Shown here: piece by piece, positions 37,401 to 48,900 of the stretch
Layout of the letters: each line of letters begins with the position of its first letter
Position numbering within the stretch: the first letter of the stretch is position 1
Source: Otis tarda
Lineage: Eukaryota > Chordata > Aves > Otidiformes > Otididae
Length of the DNA: 64,000 bases
Reading direction: 5' to 3'
NCBI GenBank assembly: GCA_026413225.1
Contig: JAPMTP010000098.1
Location: 119,879 to 183,878 of the forward strand
Program-made: the position numbers and the translations under genes
Notes under the pieces: generated by a model
Told to the model about the DNA's origin: nothing
What the model saw: only the letters and a program-made list of their open reading frames with translations
Databases searched by the model: none

Positions 37401-40400
37401 CCGAAAAATCACGAACGTCGGACGATTGCTCCCACACCAAAAGTGCCAGCCACTCAAGCTCTTGCTGCTCCTCAGCGGCCATTGGCAGTCCACCTACCGC
37501 ACCAGAGACATTGGGGCTCCGGGCTTTCCCTGACGAACAGGGCTTCGACATTTACCACCAGCTGCACGTGGGCGCCCCCTGAAAAAAAACCCCGAAATAT
37601 CACGAACGTCGGACGATTGCTCCCACACCAAAAGTGCCAGCCACTCAAGCTCTTGCTGCTCCTCAGCGGCCACTGGCAGTCCACATACACCACCAGAGAC
37701 ATTGGGGCTCCGGGCTTTCCCTGACGAACAGGGCTTCGACGTTTACCACCAGCTGCAACAGGGCGCTCACTGAAAAAAAAACCCCGAAAAATCAGGAACG
37801 TCGGACGATTGCTCCCACACCAAAAGTGCCAGCCACTCAAGCTCTTGCTGCTCCTCAGCGGCCATTGGCAGCGCACCTACAGCAGCACACACATTGGGGC
37901 TCTGGGCTTTCCCTGACGAACAGGGCTTCGACGTTTACCACCAGCTGCACGTGGGCGCCCCCTGAAAATGAACCCCAAAAAATCACTAACGTCGGACCAT
38001 TGCTCCCACACCAAAAGTGCCAGCCACTCAAGCTCTTGCTGCTCCTCAGCGGCCATTGGCAGTGCACCTATAGCAGCACAGACATTGGGGCTCCGGGCTT
38101 TCCCTGACGAACAGGGCTTCAGCGTTTACCACCAGCTACACGTGGGGGCCCACTGAAAACACCCCCGAAAATCACGAACGTCGGACCATTGCTCCCACAG
38201 CAAATAGGCCAGACACTCAAGCTCTTGCTGCTCCTCAGCGGCCATTGGCAGCGCACCTACAGCAGCACTGACACTGGGGCTCAGGGCTTTCCCTGACAAA
38301 CAGGGCTTCGACATTTACAACCAACTCCACCATGGCGCCCCCTGAAAAATAAGCCCGAAAAATCACGAACGTCAGACGATTGCTCCCACACCAAAAGTGC
38401 CAGCCACTCAAGCTCTTGCTGCTCCTCAGCGGCCATTGGCAGCGCACCTACAGCAGCACAGACATTGAGGCTCTGGGCTTTTCCCTGTCGAACAGGGCTT
38501 CGACGTTTACCACCAGCTGCACCTGGGCGCCCATGGAAAAAACCCCAAAAAATCATGAACATCAGACGATTGCTCCCACACCAAAAGTGCCAGCCACTCA
38601 AGCTCTTGCTGCTCCTCAGCGGCCATTGGCAGTGCACCTACCGCACCAGAGACATTGGGGCTCTTGGCTGTCTCTGACGAACAGGGCTTCGACGTTTACC
38701 ACCAGCTGCACGTGGGCTCCCCCTGAAAAAAAAACCTTAAAAATCACGAACGTCGGACCATTGCTCCCACACCAAAAAGTGCCACACACTCAAGCTCCTG
38801 CTGCTCCTCAGCGGACATTGGCAGCGCACCTACAGCAGCACAGACATTGGGGCTCCGGGCTTTCTCTGACGAACAGGGCTTCGACGTTTACCACCAGCTG
38901 CACCTGGGCGCCCCCTGAAAAAAAACCCCGAAATATCACAAGCTGTCAGACCATTGCTCCCACACCAAAAGTGCCTGCCACTCAAGCTCTTACTGCTCCT
39001 CAGCGGCCATGGGTAGCGCACCTACAGCAGCAGAGACATTGGGGCTCCTGGCTTTCCCTGACGAACAGGGCTTCCACGTTTACCACCAGCAACACGTGGG
39101 CGCCCCTAAAAAAAAAAACCCCGAAAAATCACGAACGTCGGACGATTGCTCCCACACCAAAAGTGCCAGCCACTCAAGGTCTTGCTGCTTCTCAGCGGCA
39201 TTGGCAGTGCACCTACAGCAGCACAGACATTGGGGCTCCGGGCTTTCCCTGACGAACAGGGCTTCGACGTATACCACCAGCTGCACCTGGGCGCCCCCTG
39301 AAAAAAATACCCGAAAAATCACGAACGTTGGACGATTGCTCCCACACCAAAAGTGCCAGCCACTCAAGCTCTTGCTGCTCCTCAGCGGCCATTGGCAGCG
39401 CACGTACAGCAGCACAGACATTGGGGATCCGGGCTTTCTCTGACGAACAGGGCTTCGACGTTTACCACCAGCTGCACGTGGGCGCTCCCGGAAAAAAAAC
39501 CCCAAAATATCACGAACGATGGACGATTGCTCCCACACCAAAAGTGCCAGCCACTCAAGTTCTTGCTGCTCCTCAGCGGCCATTGGCAGTGCACCTACAG
39601 CAGCACAGACATTGGGGCTCCGGGCTTTCCCTCACGAACAGGGCTTCGACGTTTACCACCAGCTGCACCAGGGCGCTCACTGAAAAAAAACCCCAAAAAA
39701 TCATGAACGTCAGACGATTGCTCCCACACCAAAAGTGCCAGCCACTCAAGCTCTTGCTGCTCCTCAGCGGCCATTGGCAGCGCACCTACAGCACCACAGA
39801 CATTGGGGCTCCGGGCTTTCCCTGACGAACAGGGCTTCGACGTTTACCACCAGGTGCACGTGGGCGCCCCCTGAAAAAAAATACCCCAAATAATTAGGAA
39901 CTTCGGACGATTGCTCCCACACCAAAAGTGCCAGCCACTCAAGCTCTTGCTGCTCCTCAGCGGCCATTGGCAGCGCACCTACCGCAGCACAGACATTGGG
40001 GCTCCGGGCTTTCCCTGACGAACAGGGCTTCGACGTTTACCACCAGCTGCACGTGGGCGCCCCCTGAAAAAAAAACCCCGAAAAATCACGAACTTGGGAC
40101 GATTGCTCCCACACCAAAAGTGCCAGCCACTCAAGCTCTTGCTGCTCCTCAGCGGCCATTTGCAGTCCACCTACCGCACCAGAGACATTGGGGCTCCGGG
40201 CTTTCCCTGACAAACAGGGCTTCAACGTTTACCACCATCTACACATGGGCGCCCACTGAAAAAAACCCCTATAAATCGCGAACGTCGGACTATTGCTCCC
40301 ACACCAAAAGTGCCAGCAACTCAAGCTCTTGCTTCCCCTCAGCGGCCATTCGTAGCGCACGTACAGCAGCACATAAATTGAGGCTCCAGGCTTTCCCTGA

Positions 40401-42170
40401 CGAACAGGGCTTCCACGTTTACCACCAGCTACACGTGGGAGCCCCCTAAAAAACCCGAAAAATCACGAACGTCGAACCATTGCTCCCACACCAAAAGTGC
40501 GAGCCACTCAAGCTCTTGCTTCTCCTCAGCGGCCATTGGCAGCGCACCTACAGCAGCAGAGACACTGGGGCTCCGGGCTTTCCCTGACGAACAGGGCTTC
40601 GATGTTTACCACCGTCTACACGTGGGCGACCACTGAAAACAAACCCGAATAATCACGAACGTCAGACGATTGCTCCCACACCAAAAGTGCCAGCCACTCA
40701 AGTTCTTGCTGCTCCTCAGCGGCCATTGGCATCGCACCTACAGCAGCACAGACATTGGGGCTCCGGGCTTTCCCTGACGAACAGGGCTTCGACGTTTACC
40801 ACCAGCTGCACGTGGGCGCCCCCTGAAAAAAAACCCCGAAAAATCACGAACGTTGGACCATTGCTCCCACACCAAAAGTGCCAGCCACTCAAGCACTTGC
40901 TGCTCCTCAGCGGCCATTGGCAGTGCACCTACAGCACCACAGTCATTGGGGCTCCTGGCTTTCCCTGATGAACAGGGCTTCGACGTTTACCACCTGCTGC
41001 ACGTGGGCGCATCCTGAAAAAAAAAACAAAAATCACGAACGTCGGACGATTGCTCCCACACCAAAAGGGCCAGACACTCAAGCTCTTGCTGCTCCTCAGC
41101 CGCCATTGGCAGTGCACCTACAGCAGCACAGACATTGGGGCTCCGGGCTTTCCCTGACGAAAAGGTCTTCGACGTATACCACCAGCTGCACGTGGGCGCC
41201 CACTGAAAAAAAATACTCGAAAAGTCACAAACGTTCGACCATTGCGCCCACACCGAAAGTGCCAGCCACTCAAGCACTTGCTGCTCCTCAGCGGCCATTG
41301 GCAGCACACCTACAGTAGCACAGACATTGGGGCTCCAGGCTTTCCAATACGAACAGGGCTTCTACATTTAGCACCAGCTGCACGTGGGCGCTCCCTGAAA
41401 AAAAACCCCAAAAAAATCACGAACGTCGGAAGATTGCTCCCACACCAAAAGTGCCAGCCACTCAAGCTCTTGCTGCTCTTCAGCGGCCCCTGGCAGCGCA
41501 CCTAAAGCAGCACAGACATTAGGCCTCTGGGCTTTCCCTGACGAACAGGGCTTCGAAGTTTACCACCAGCTGCACCAGGGGCGCGCCCGGAAAAAAAAAC
41601 CCAAAATATCACGAACGTCGGACGATTGCTCCCACACCTAAAGTACCAGCCACTGAAGTTCTTGCTGCTCCTCAGCGGCCATTGGCAGCGCACCTACAGC
41701 AGCACAGACATTGGGGCTCCGGGCTTTCCCTGACGAACAGGGCTTCGACGTTTACCACCAGCTGCACCTGGGCGCCCCCCTGAAAAAAACCTCAAAAATC
41801 ACGAACGTTGGACGATTGCTCCCACACCAAAAGTGCCAGCCACTCAAGCTCTTGCTGCTCCTCAGCGGCCATTGGCAGCGCACCTACAGCAGGACAGACA
41901 TTGGGGCTCCGGGCTTTCTCTGACGAGCAGGGCTTCGACGTTTGCCACCAGCTGCACGTGGGCGCTCCCGGAAAAAAAACCCCAAAAAATCACGAATGTC
42001 GGACGATTGCTCCCACACCAAAAGTGCCAGCCACTCAAGCTCTTGCTGCTCGTCAGCAGCCATTGGCAACGCACGTACAGCAGCACAGACATTGGGGATC
42101 CGGGATTTCCCTGACGAACAGGGCTTCGACGTTTACCACCAGATGCACCAGGGCGCCCCCTGAAAAAAAC
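37400..42170 (+). repeat. HOR domain D, unit 1 (25 monomers, about 4,768 bp)
   Basis: The run of monomers is repeated downstream at a shift of 4,766-4,771 bp over its whole length. Paired landmarks are AGCAAATAGGCCAG (about 38,200 and 42,967), AACGATGGACG (about 39,517 and 44,281), CATAAATTGAGGC (about 40,372 and 45,139) and TTTCCAATACGAAC (about 41,341 and 46,109). The two copies differ mostly by single-base changes and A-tract length. Confidence 0.88.
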
Positions 42171-45100
42171 CCCGAAAAATCACGAACGTCGGACGATTGC
42201 TCCCACACCAAAAGTGCCAGCCACTCAAGCTCTTGCTGCTCCTCAGCGGCCATTGGCAGTCCACCTACCGCACCAGAGACATTGGGGCTCCGGGCTTTCC
42301 CTGACGAACAGGGCTTCGACATTTACCACCAGCTGCACGTGGGCGCCCCTGAAAAAAAAACCCCGAAATATCACGAACGTCGGACGATTGCTCCCACACC
42401 AAAAGTGCCAGCCACTCAAGCTCTTGCTGCTCCTCAGCGGCCACTGGCAGTCCACATACACCACCAGAGACATTGGGGCTCCGGGCTTTCCCTGACGAAC
42501 AGGGCTTCGACGTTTACCACCAGCTGCAACAGGGCGCTCACTGAAAAAAACCCCGAAAAATCAGGAACGTCGGACGATTGCTCCCACACCAAAAGTGCCA
42601 GCCACTCAAGCTCTTGCTGCTCCTCAGCGGCCATTGGCAGCGCACCTACAGCAGCACACACATTGGGGCTCTGGGCTTTCCCTGACGAACAGGGCTTCGA
42701 CGTTTACCACCAGCTGCACGTGGGCGCCCCCTGAAAATGAACCCCAAAAATCACTAACGTCGGACCATTGCTCCCACACCAAAAGTGCCAGCCACTCAAG
42801 CTCTTGCTGCTCCTCAGCGGCCATTGGCAGTGCACCTATAGCAGCACAGACATTGGGGCTCCGGGCTTTCCCTGACGAACAGGGCTTCAGCGTTTACCAC
42901 CAGCTACACGTGGGGGCCCACTGAAAACACCCCGAAAAATCACGAACGTCGGACCATTGCTCCCACAGCAAATAGGCCAGACACTCAAGCTCTTGCTGCT
43001 CCTCAGCGGCCATTGGCAGCGCACCTACAGCAGCACTGACACTGGGGCTCAGGGCTTTCCCTGACAAACAGGGCTTCGACATTTACAACCAACTCCACCA
43101 TGGCGCCCCCTGAAAAATAAGCCCGAAAAATCACGAACGTCAGACGATTGCTCCCACACCAAAAGTGCCAGCCACTCAAGCTCTTGCTGCTCCTCAGCGG
43201 CCATTGGCAGCGCACCTACAGCAGCACAGACATTGGGGCTCTGGGCTTTCCCTGTCGAACAGGGCTTCGACGTTTACCACCAGCTGCACCTGGGCGCCCA
43301 TGGAAAAAAACCCCAAAAAATCATGAACATCAGACGATTGCTCCCACACCAAAAGTGCCAGCCACTCAAGCTCTTGCTGCTCCTCAGCGGCCATTGGCAG
43401 TGCACCTACCGCACCAGAGACATTGGGGCTCTTGGCTGTCTCTGACGAACAGGGCTTCGACGTTTACCACCAGCTGCACGTGGGCTCCCCCTGAAAAAAA
43501 AAACCTTAAAAATCACGAACGTCGGACCATTGCTCCCACACCAAAAGTGCCACACACTCAAGCTCCTGCTGCTCCTCAGCGGACATTGGCAGCGCACCTA
43601 CAGCAGCACAGACATTGGGGCTCCGGGCTTTCTCTGACGAACAGGGCTTCGACGTTTACCACCAGCTGCACCTGGGCGCCCCCTGAAAAAAAACCCCGAA
43701 ATATCACAAGCGTCAGACCATTGCTCCCACACCAAAAGTGCCTGCCACTCAAGCTCTTACTGCTCCTCAGCGGCCATGGGTAGCGCACCTACAGCAGCAG
43801 AGACATTGGGGCTCCTGGCTTTCCCTGACGAACAGGGCTTCCACGTTTACCACCAGCAACACGTGGGCGCCCCCTAAAAAAAAACCCCGAAAAATCACGA
43901 ACGTCGGACGATTGCTCCCACACCAAAAGTGCCAGCCACTCAAGGTCTTGCTGCTTCTCAGCGGCATTGGCAGTGCACCTACAGCAGCACAGACATTGGG
44001 GCTCCGGGCTTTCCCTGACGAACAGGGCTTCGACGTATACCACCAGCTGCACCTGGGCGCCCCCTGAAAAAAATACCCGAAAAATCACGAACGTTGGACG
44101 ATTGCTCCCACACCAAAAGTGCCAGCCACTCAAGCTCTTGCTGCTCCTCAGCGGCCATTGGCAGCGCACGTACAGCAGCACAGACATTGGGGATCCGGGC
44201 TTTCTCTGACGAACAGGGCTTCGACGTTTACCACCAGCTGCACGTGGGCGCTCCCGGAAAAAAAACCCCAAAATATCACGAACGATGGACGATTGCTCCC
44301 ACACCAAAAGTGCCAGCCACTCAAGTTCTTGCTGCTCCTCAGCGGCCATTGGCAGTGCACCTACAGCAGCACAGACATTGGGGCTCCGGGCTTTCCCTCA
44401 CGAACAGGGCTTCGACGTTTACCACCAGCTGCACCAGGGCGCTCACTGAAAAAAAACCCCAAAAAATCATGAACGTCAGACGATTGCTCCCACACCAAAA
44501 GTGCCAGCCACTCAAGCTCTTGCTGCTCCTCAGCGGCCATTGGCAGCGCACCTACAGCACCACAGACATTGGGGCTCCGGGCTTTCCCTGACGAACAGGG
44601 CTTCGACGTTTACCACCAGGTGCACGTGGGCGCCCCCTGAAAAAAAATACCCCAAATAATTAGGAACTTCGGACGATTGCTCCCACACCAAAAGTGCCAG
44701 CCACTCAAGCTCTTGCTGCTCCTCAGCGGCCATTGGCAGCGCACCTACCGCAGCACAGACATTGGGGCTCCGGGCTTTCCCTGACGAACAGGGCTTCGAC
44801 GTTTACCACCAGCTGCACGTGGGCGCCCCCTGAGAAAAAAACCCCGAAAAATCACGAACTTGGGACGATTGCTCCCACACCAAAAGTGCCAGCCACTCAA
44901 GCTCTTGCTGCTCCTCAGCGGCCATTTGCAGTCCACCTACCGCACCAGAGACATTGGGGCTCCGGGCTTTCCCTGACAAACAGGGCTTCAACGTTTACCA
45001 CCATCTACACATGGGCGCCCACTGAAAAAAACCCCTATAAATCGCGAACGTCGGACTATTGCTCCCACACCAAAAGTGCCAGCAACTCAAGCTCTTGCTT

Positions 45101-46940
45101 CCCCTCAGCGGCCATTCGTAGCGCACGTACAGCAGCACATAAATTGAGGCTCCAGGCTTTCCCTGACGAACAGGGCTTCCACGTTTACCACCAGCTACAC
45201 GTGGGAGCCCCCTAAAAAAACCCGAAAAATCACGAACGTCGAACCATTGCTCCCACACCAAAAGTGCGAGCCACTCAAGCTCTTGCTTCTCCTCAGCGGC
45301 CATTGGCAGCGCACCTACAGCAGCAGAGACACTGGGGCTCCGGGCTTTCCCTGACGAACAGGGCTTCGATGTTTACCACCGTCTACACGTGGGCGACCAC
45401 TGAAAACAAACCCGAATAATCACGAACGTCAGACGATTGCTCCCACACCAAAAGTGCCAGCCACTCAAGTTCTTGCTGCTCCTCAGCGGCCATTGGCATC
45501 GCACCTACAGCAGCACAGACATTGGGGCTCCGGGCTTTCCCTGACGAACAGGGCTTCGACGTTTACCACCAGCTGCACGTGGGCGCCCCCTGAAAAAAAA
45601 CCCCGAAAAATCACGAACGTTGGACCATTGCTCCCACACCAAAAGTGCCAGCCACTCAAGCACTTGCTGCTCCTCAGCGGCCATTGGCAGTGCACCTACA
45701 GCACCACAGTCATTGGGGCTCCTGGCTTTCCCTGATGAACAGGGCTTCGACGTTTACCACCTGCTGCACGTGGGCGCATCCTGAAAAAAAAAAACAAAAA
45801 ATCACGAACGTCGGACGATTGCTCCCACACCAAAAGGGCCAGACACTCAAGCTCTTGCTGCTCCTCAGCCGCCATTGGCAGTGCACCTACAGCAGCACAG
45901 ACATTGGGGCTCCGGGCTTTCCCTGACGAAAAGGTCTTCGACGTATACCACCAGCTGCACGTGGGCGCCCACTGAAAAAAATACTCGAAAAGTCACAAAC
46001 GTTCGACCATTGCGCCCACACCGAAAGTGCCAGCCACTCAAGCACTTGCTGCTCCTCAGCGGCCATTGGCAGCACACCTACAGTAGCACAGACATTGGGG
46101 CTCCAGGCTTTCCAATACGAACAGGGCTTCTACATTTAGCACCAGCTGCACGTGGGCGCTCCCTGAAAAAAAAACCCCAAAAAAATCACGAACGTCGGAA
46201 GATTGCTCCCACACCAAAAGTGCCAGCCACTCAAGCTCTTGCTGCTCTTCAGCGGCCCCTGGCAGCGCACCTAAAGCAGCACAGACATTAGGCCTCTGGG
46301 CTTTCCCTGACGAACAGGGCTTCGAAGTTTACCACCAGCTGCACCAGGGCGCGCCCGGGAAAAAAAACCCAAAATATCACGAACGTCGGACGATTGCTCC
46401 CACACCTAAAGTACCAGCCACTGAAGTTCTTGCTGCTCCTCAGCGGCCATTGGCAGCGCACCTACAGCAGCACAGACATTGGGGCTCCGGGCTTTCCCTG
46501 ACGAACAGGGCTTCGACGTTTACCACCAGCTGCACCTGGGCGCCCCCTGAAAAAAACCTCAAAAATCACGAACGTTGGACGATTGCTCCCACACCAAAAG
46601 TGCCAGCCACTCAAGCTCTTGCTGCTCCTCAGCGGCCATTGGCAGCGCACCTACAGCAGGACAGACATTGGGGCTCCGGGCTTTCTCTGACGAGCAGGGC
46701 TTCGACGTTTGCCACCAGCTGCACGTGGGCGCTCCCCGGAAAAAAAAACCCCCAAAAAATCACGAATGTCGGACGATTGCTCCCACACCAAAAGTGCCAG
46801 CCACTCAAGCTCTTGCTGCTCGTCAGCAGCCATTGGTAACGCACGTACAGCAGCACAGACATTGGGGATCCGGGATTTCCCTGACGAACAGGGCTTCGAC
46901 GTTTACCACCAGATGCACCAGGGCGCCCCCTGAAAAAAAC
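42171..46940 (+). repeat. HOR domain D, unit 2 (25 monomers)
   Basis: This is the second copy of the 25-monomer unit in direct tandem with the first. It is followed by about 700 bp of a third copy (to about 47,640), after which the order switches to the type seen at 35.1 kb. Near 47,208 a single extra C (GCGGCCCACTGG against GCGGCCACTGG) distinguishes it from other copies. Confidence 0.88.
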
Positions 46941-47639
46941 CCCGAAAAATCACGAACGTCGGACGATTGCTCCCACACCAAAAGTGCCAGCCACTCAAGC
47001 TCTTGCTGCTCCTCAGCGGCCATTGGCAGTCCACCTACCGCACCAGAGACATTGGGGCTCCGGGCTTTCCCTGACGAACAGGGCTTCGACATTTACCACC
47101 AGCTGCACGTGGGCGCCCCCTGAAAAAAACCCCGAAATATCACGAACGTCGGACGATTGCTCCCACACCAAAAGTGCCAGCCACTCAAGCTCTTGCTGCT
47201 CCTCAGCGGCCCACTGGCAGTCCACATACACCACCAGAGACATTGGGGCTCCGGGCTTTCCCTGACGAACAGGGCTTCGACGTTTACCACCAGCTGCAAC
47301 AGGGCGCTCACTGAAAAAAAACCCCGAAAAATCAGGAACGTCGGACGATTGCTCCCACACCAAAAGTGCCAGCCACTCAAGCTCTTGCTGCTCCTCAGCG
47401 GCCATTGGCAGCGCACCTACAGCAGCACACACATTGGGGCTCTGGGCTTTCCCTGACGAACAGGGCTTCGACGTTTACCACCAGCTGCACGTGGCGCACC
47501 CCTGAAAATGAACCCCAAAAAATCACTAACGTCGGACCATTGCTCCCACACCAAAAGTGCCAGCCACTCAAGCTCTTGCTGCTCCTCAGCGGCCATTGGC
47601 AGTGCACCTATAGCAGCACAGACATTGGGGCTCCGGGCT

Positions 47640-48900
47640 TTCCCTGACGAACACGGCTTCGACGTTTACCACCAGCTGCACCAGGGCGCCCCCTGAAAAA
47701 AACCCCCAAAAAAACAAGAACGTCACACCATTGCTCCAACACCAAATGTGCCAGCCACTCAAGCTCTTGCTGGTCCTCAGCGGCCATTGGCAGTCCACCT
47801 ACGGCAGCACAGACATTGGGGCTCCGGGCTTTCCCTGACGAACAGGGCTTCGACGTATACCACCAGCTGCACGTGGGCGCTCACTGAAAAAAAACCCCAA
47901 GAAATCACGAACGTTGGACGATTGCTCCCACACCAAAAGTGCCAGCCACTCAAGCTCTTGCTGCTCCTCAGCGGCCATTGGCAGTGCACGTACAGCAGCA
48001 CAGACATTGGGGTTCCGGGCTTTCCCTGACGAACAGGGCTTCGACGTTTACCACCAGCTGCATGTGGGCGCCCCCTGAAAAAAAACCCCAAAAAATCACG
48101 AACGTCGGACCATTGCTCCCACACCAAAAGTGCCAGCCACTCAAGCTCTTGCTGCTCCTCAGCGGCCATTGGCAGCGCACCTACAGCACCACAGACATTG
48201 GGGCACCAGGCTATTCCTGATGAACAGGGCTTCTATGTTTACCACCAGCTGCACCTGGGCGCTCCCGGAAAAAATACCCCGAATGATCACGAACGTCAGA
48301 CGATTGCTCCCACACCAAAAGTGCCAGCCACTCAAGCTCTTGCTGCTCCTCAGCGGCCATTGGCAGCGCACCTACAGCAGCACAGACATTGGGGCTTCGG
48401 CTTTCCCTGACGAACAGGGCTTCTACGTTTACCACCAGCTGCACCGGGGCGCCCCCTGAAAAAAAAACCGAAAAATCAAGAACGTCGGACGATTCCTCCA
48501 CACCAAAAGTGCCAGCCACTCAAGCTCTTGCTACTCCTCAGCGGCCATTGGCAGTGCACCTACAGCAGCACAGACATTGGGGCTTCGGCTTTCCCTGACT
48601 AAGAGGGCTTCGATGTTTACCACCAGCTGCCTCTGGGCGCCCACTTAAAAAAAAACCCTAAAAATCACGAACGTCGAATGATTCCACCCACACCAAAAGT
48701 TCCAGCCACTCAAACCCTTGCTGCTCCTCAGCGGCCATTGGCAGCGCACCTACAGCAGCACAGACATTGGGGCTCCGGGCTTTCCTTGACGAACAGGGCT
48801 TAAACGTTTACCACCAGCTACATGTGGGCGCCCCCTGAAAAAAACCCCGAAAAATAAGGAACATCGAACCATTGATCCCACATCAAAAGGGCCAGCCACT
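47640..48900 (+). repeat. Satellite segment duplicated from 35.1-36.3 kb
   Basis: Monomer order and variants match 35,050-36,300 at a shift of about 12,593 bp. Shared markers include AACACGGCTTCGACG, GCTGGTCCTCAGC, CTACGGCAGCAC, GGGGCACCAGGCTATTCC and GACTAAGAGGG. The junction with domain D lies near 47,640 inside a monomer and leaves the 191-bp phase intact. Confidence 0.8.

Noticed and set aside
38380-39252. 290-codon open frame on the plus strand
   Set aside because: It is again only satellite translation. The near-identical copy at 43,148 is broken by a one-base change, as expected for non-coding DNA.
41808-42734. 308-codon open frame on the plus strand
   Set aside because: It is five satellite monomers read through successive frames. 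Its length depends on A-tract indels, and the same peptides occur in all frames across the array.
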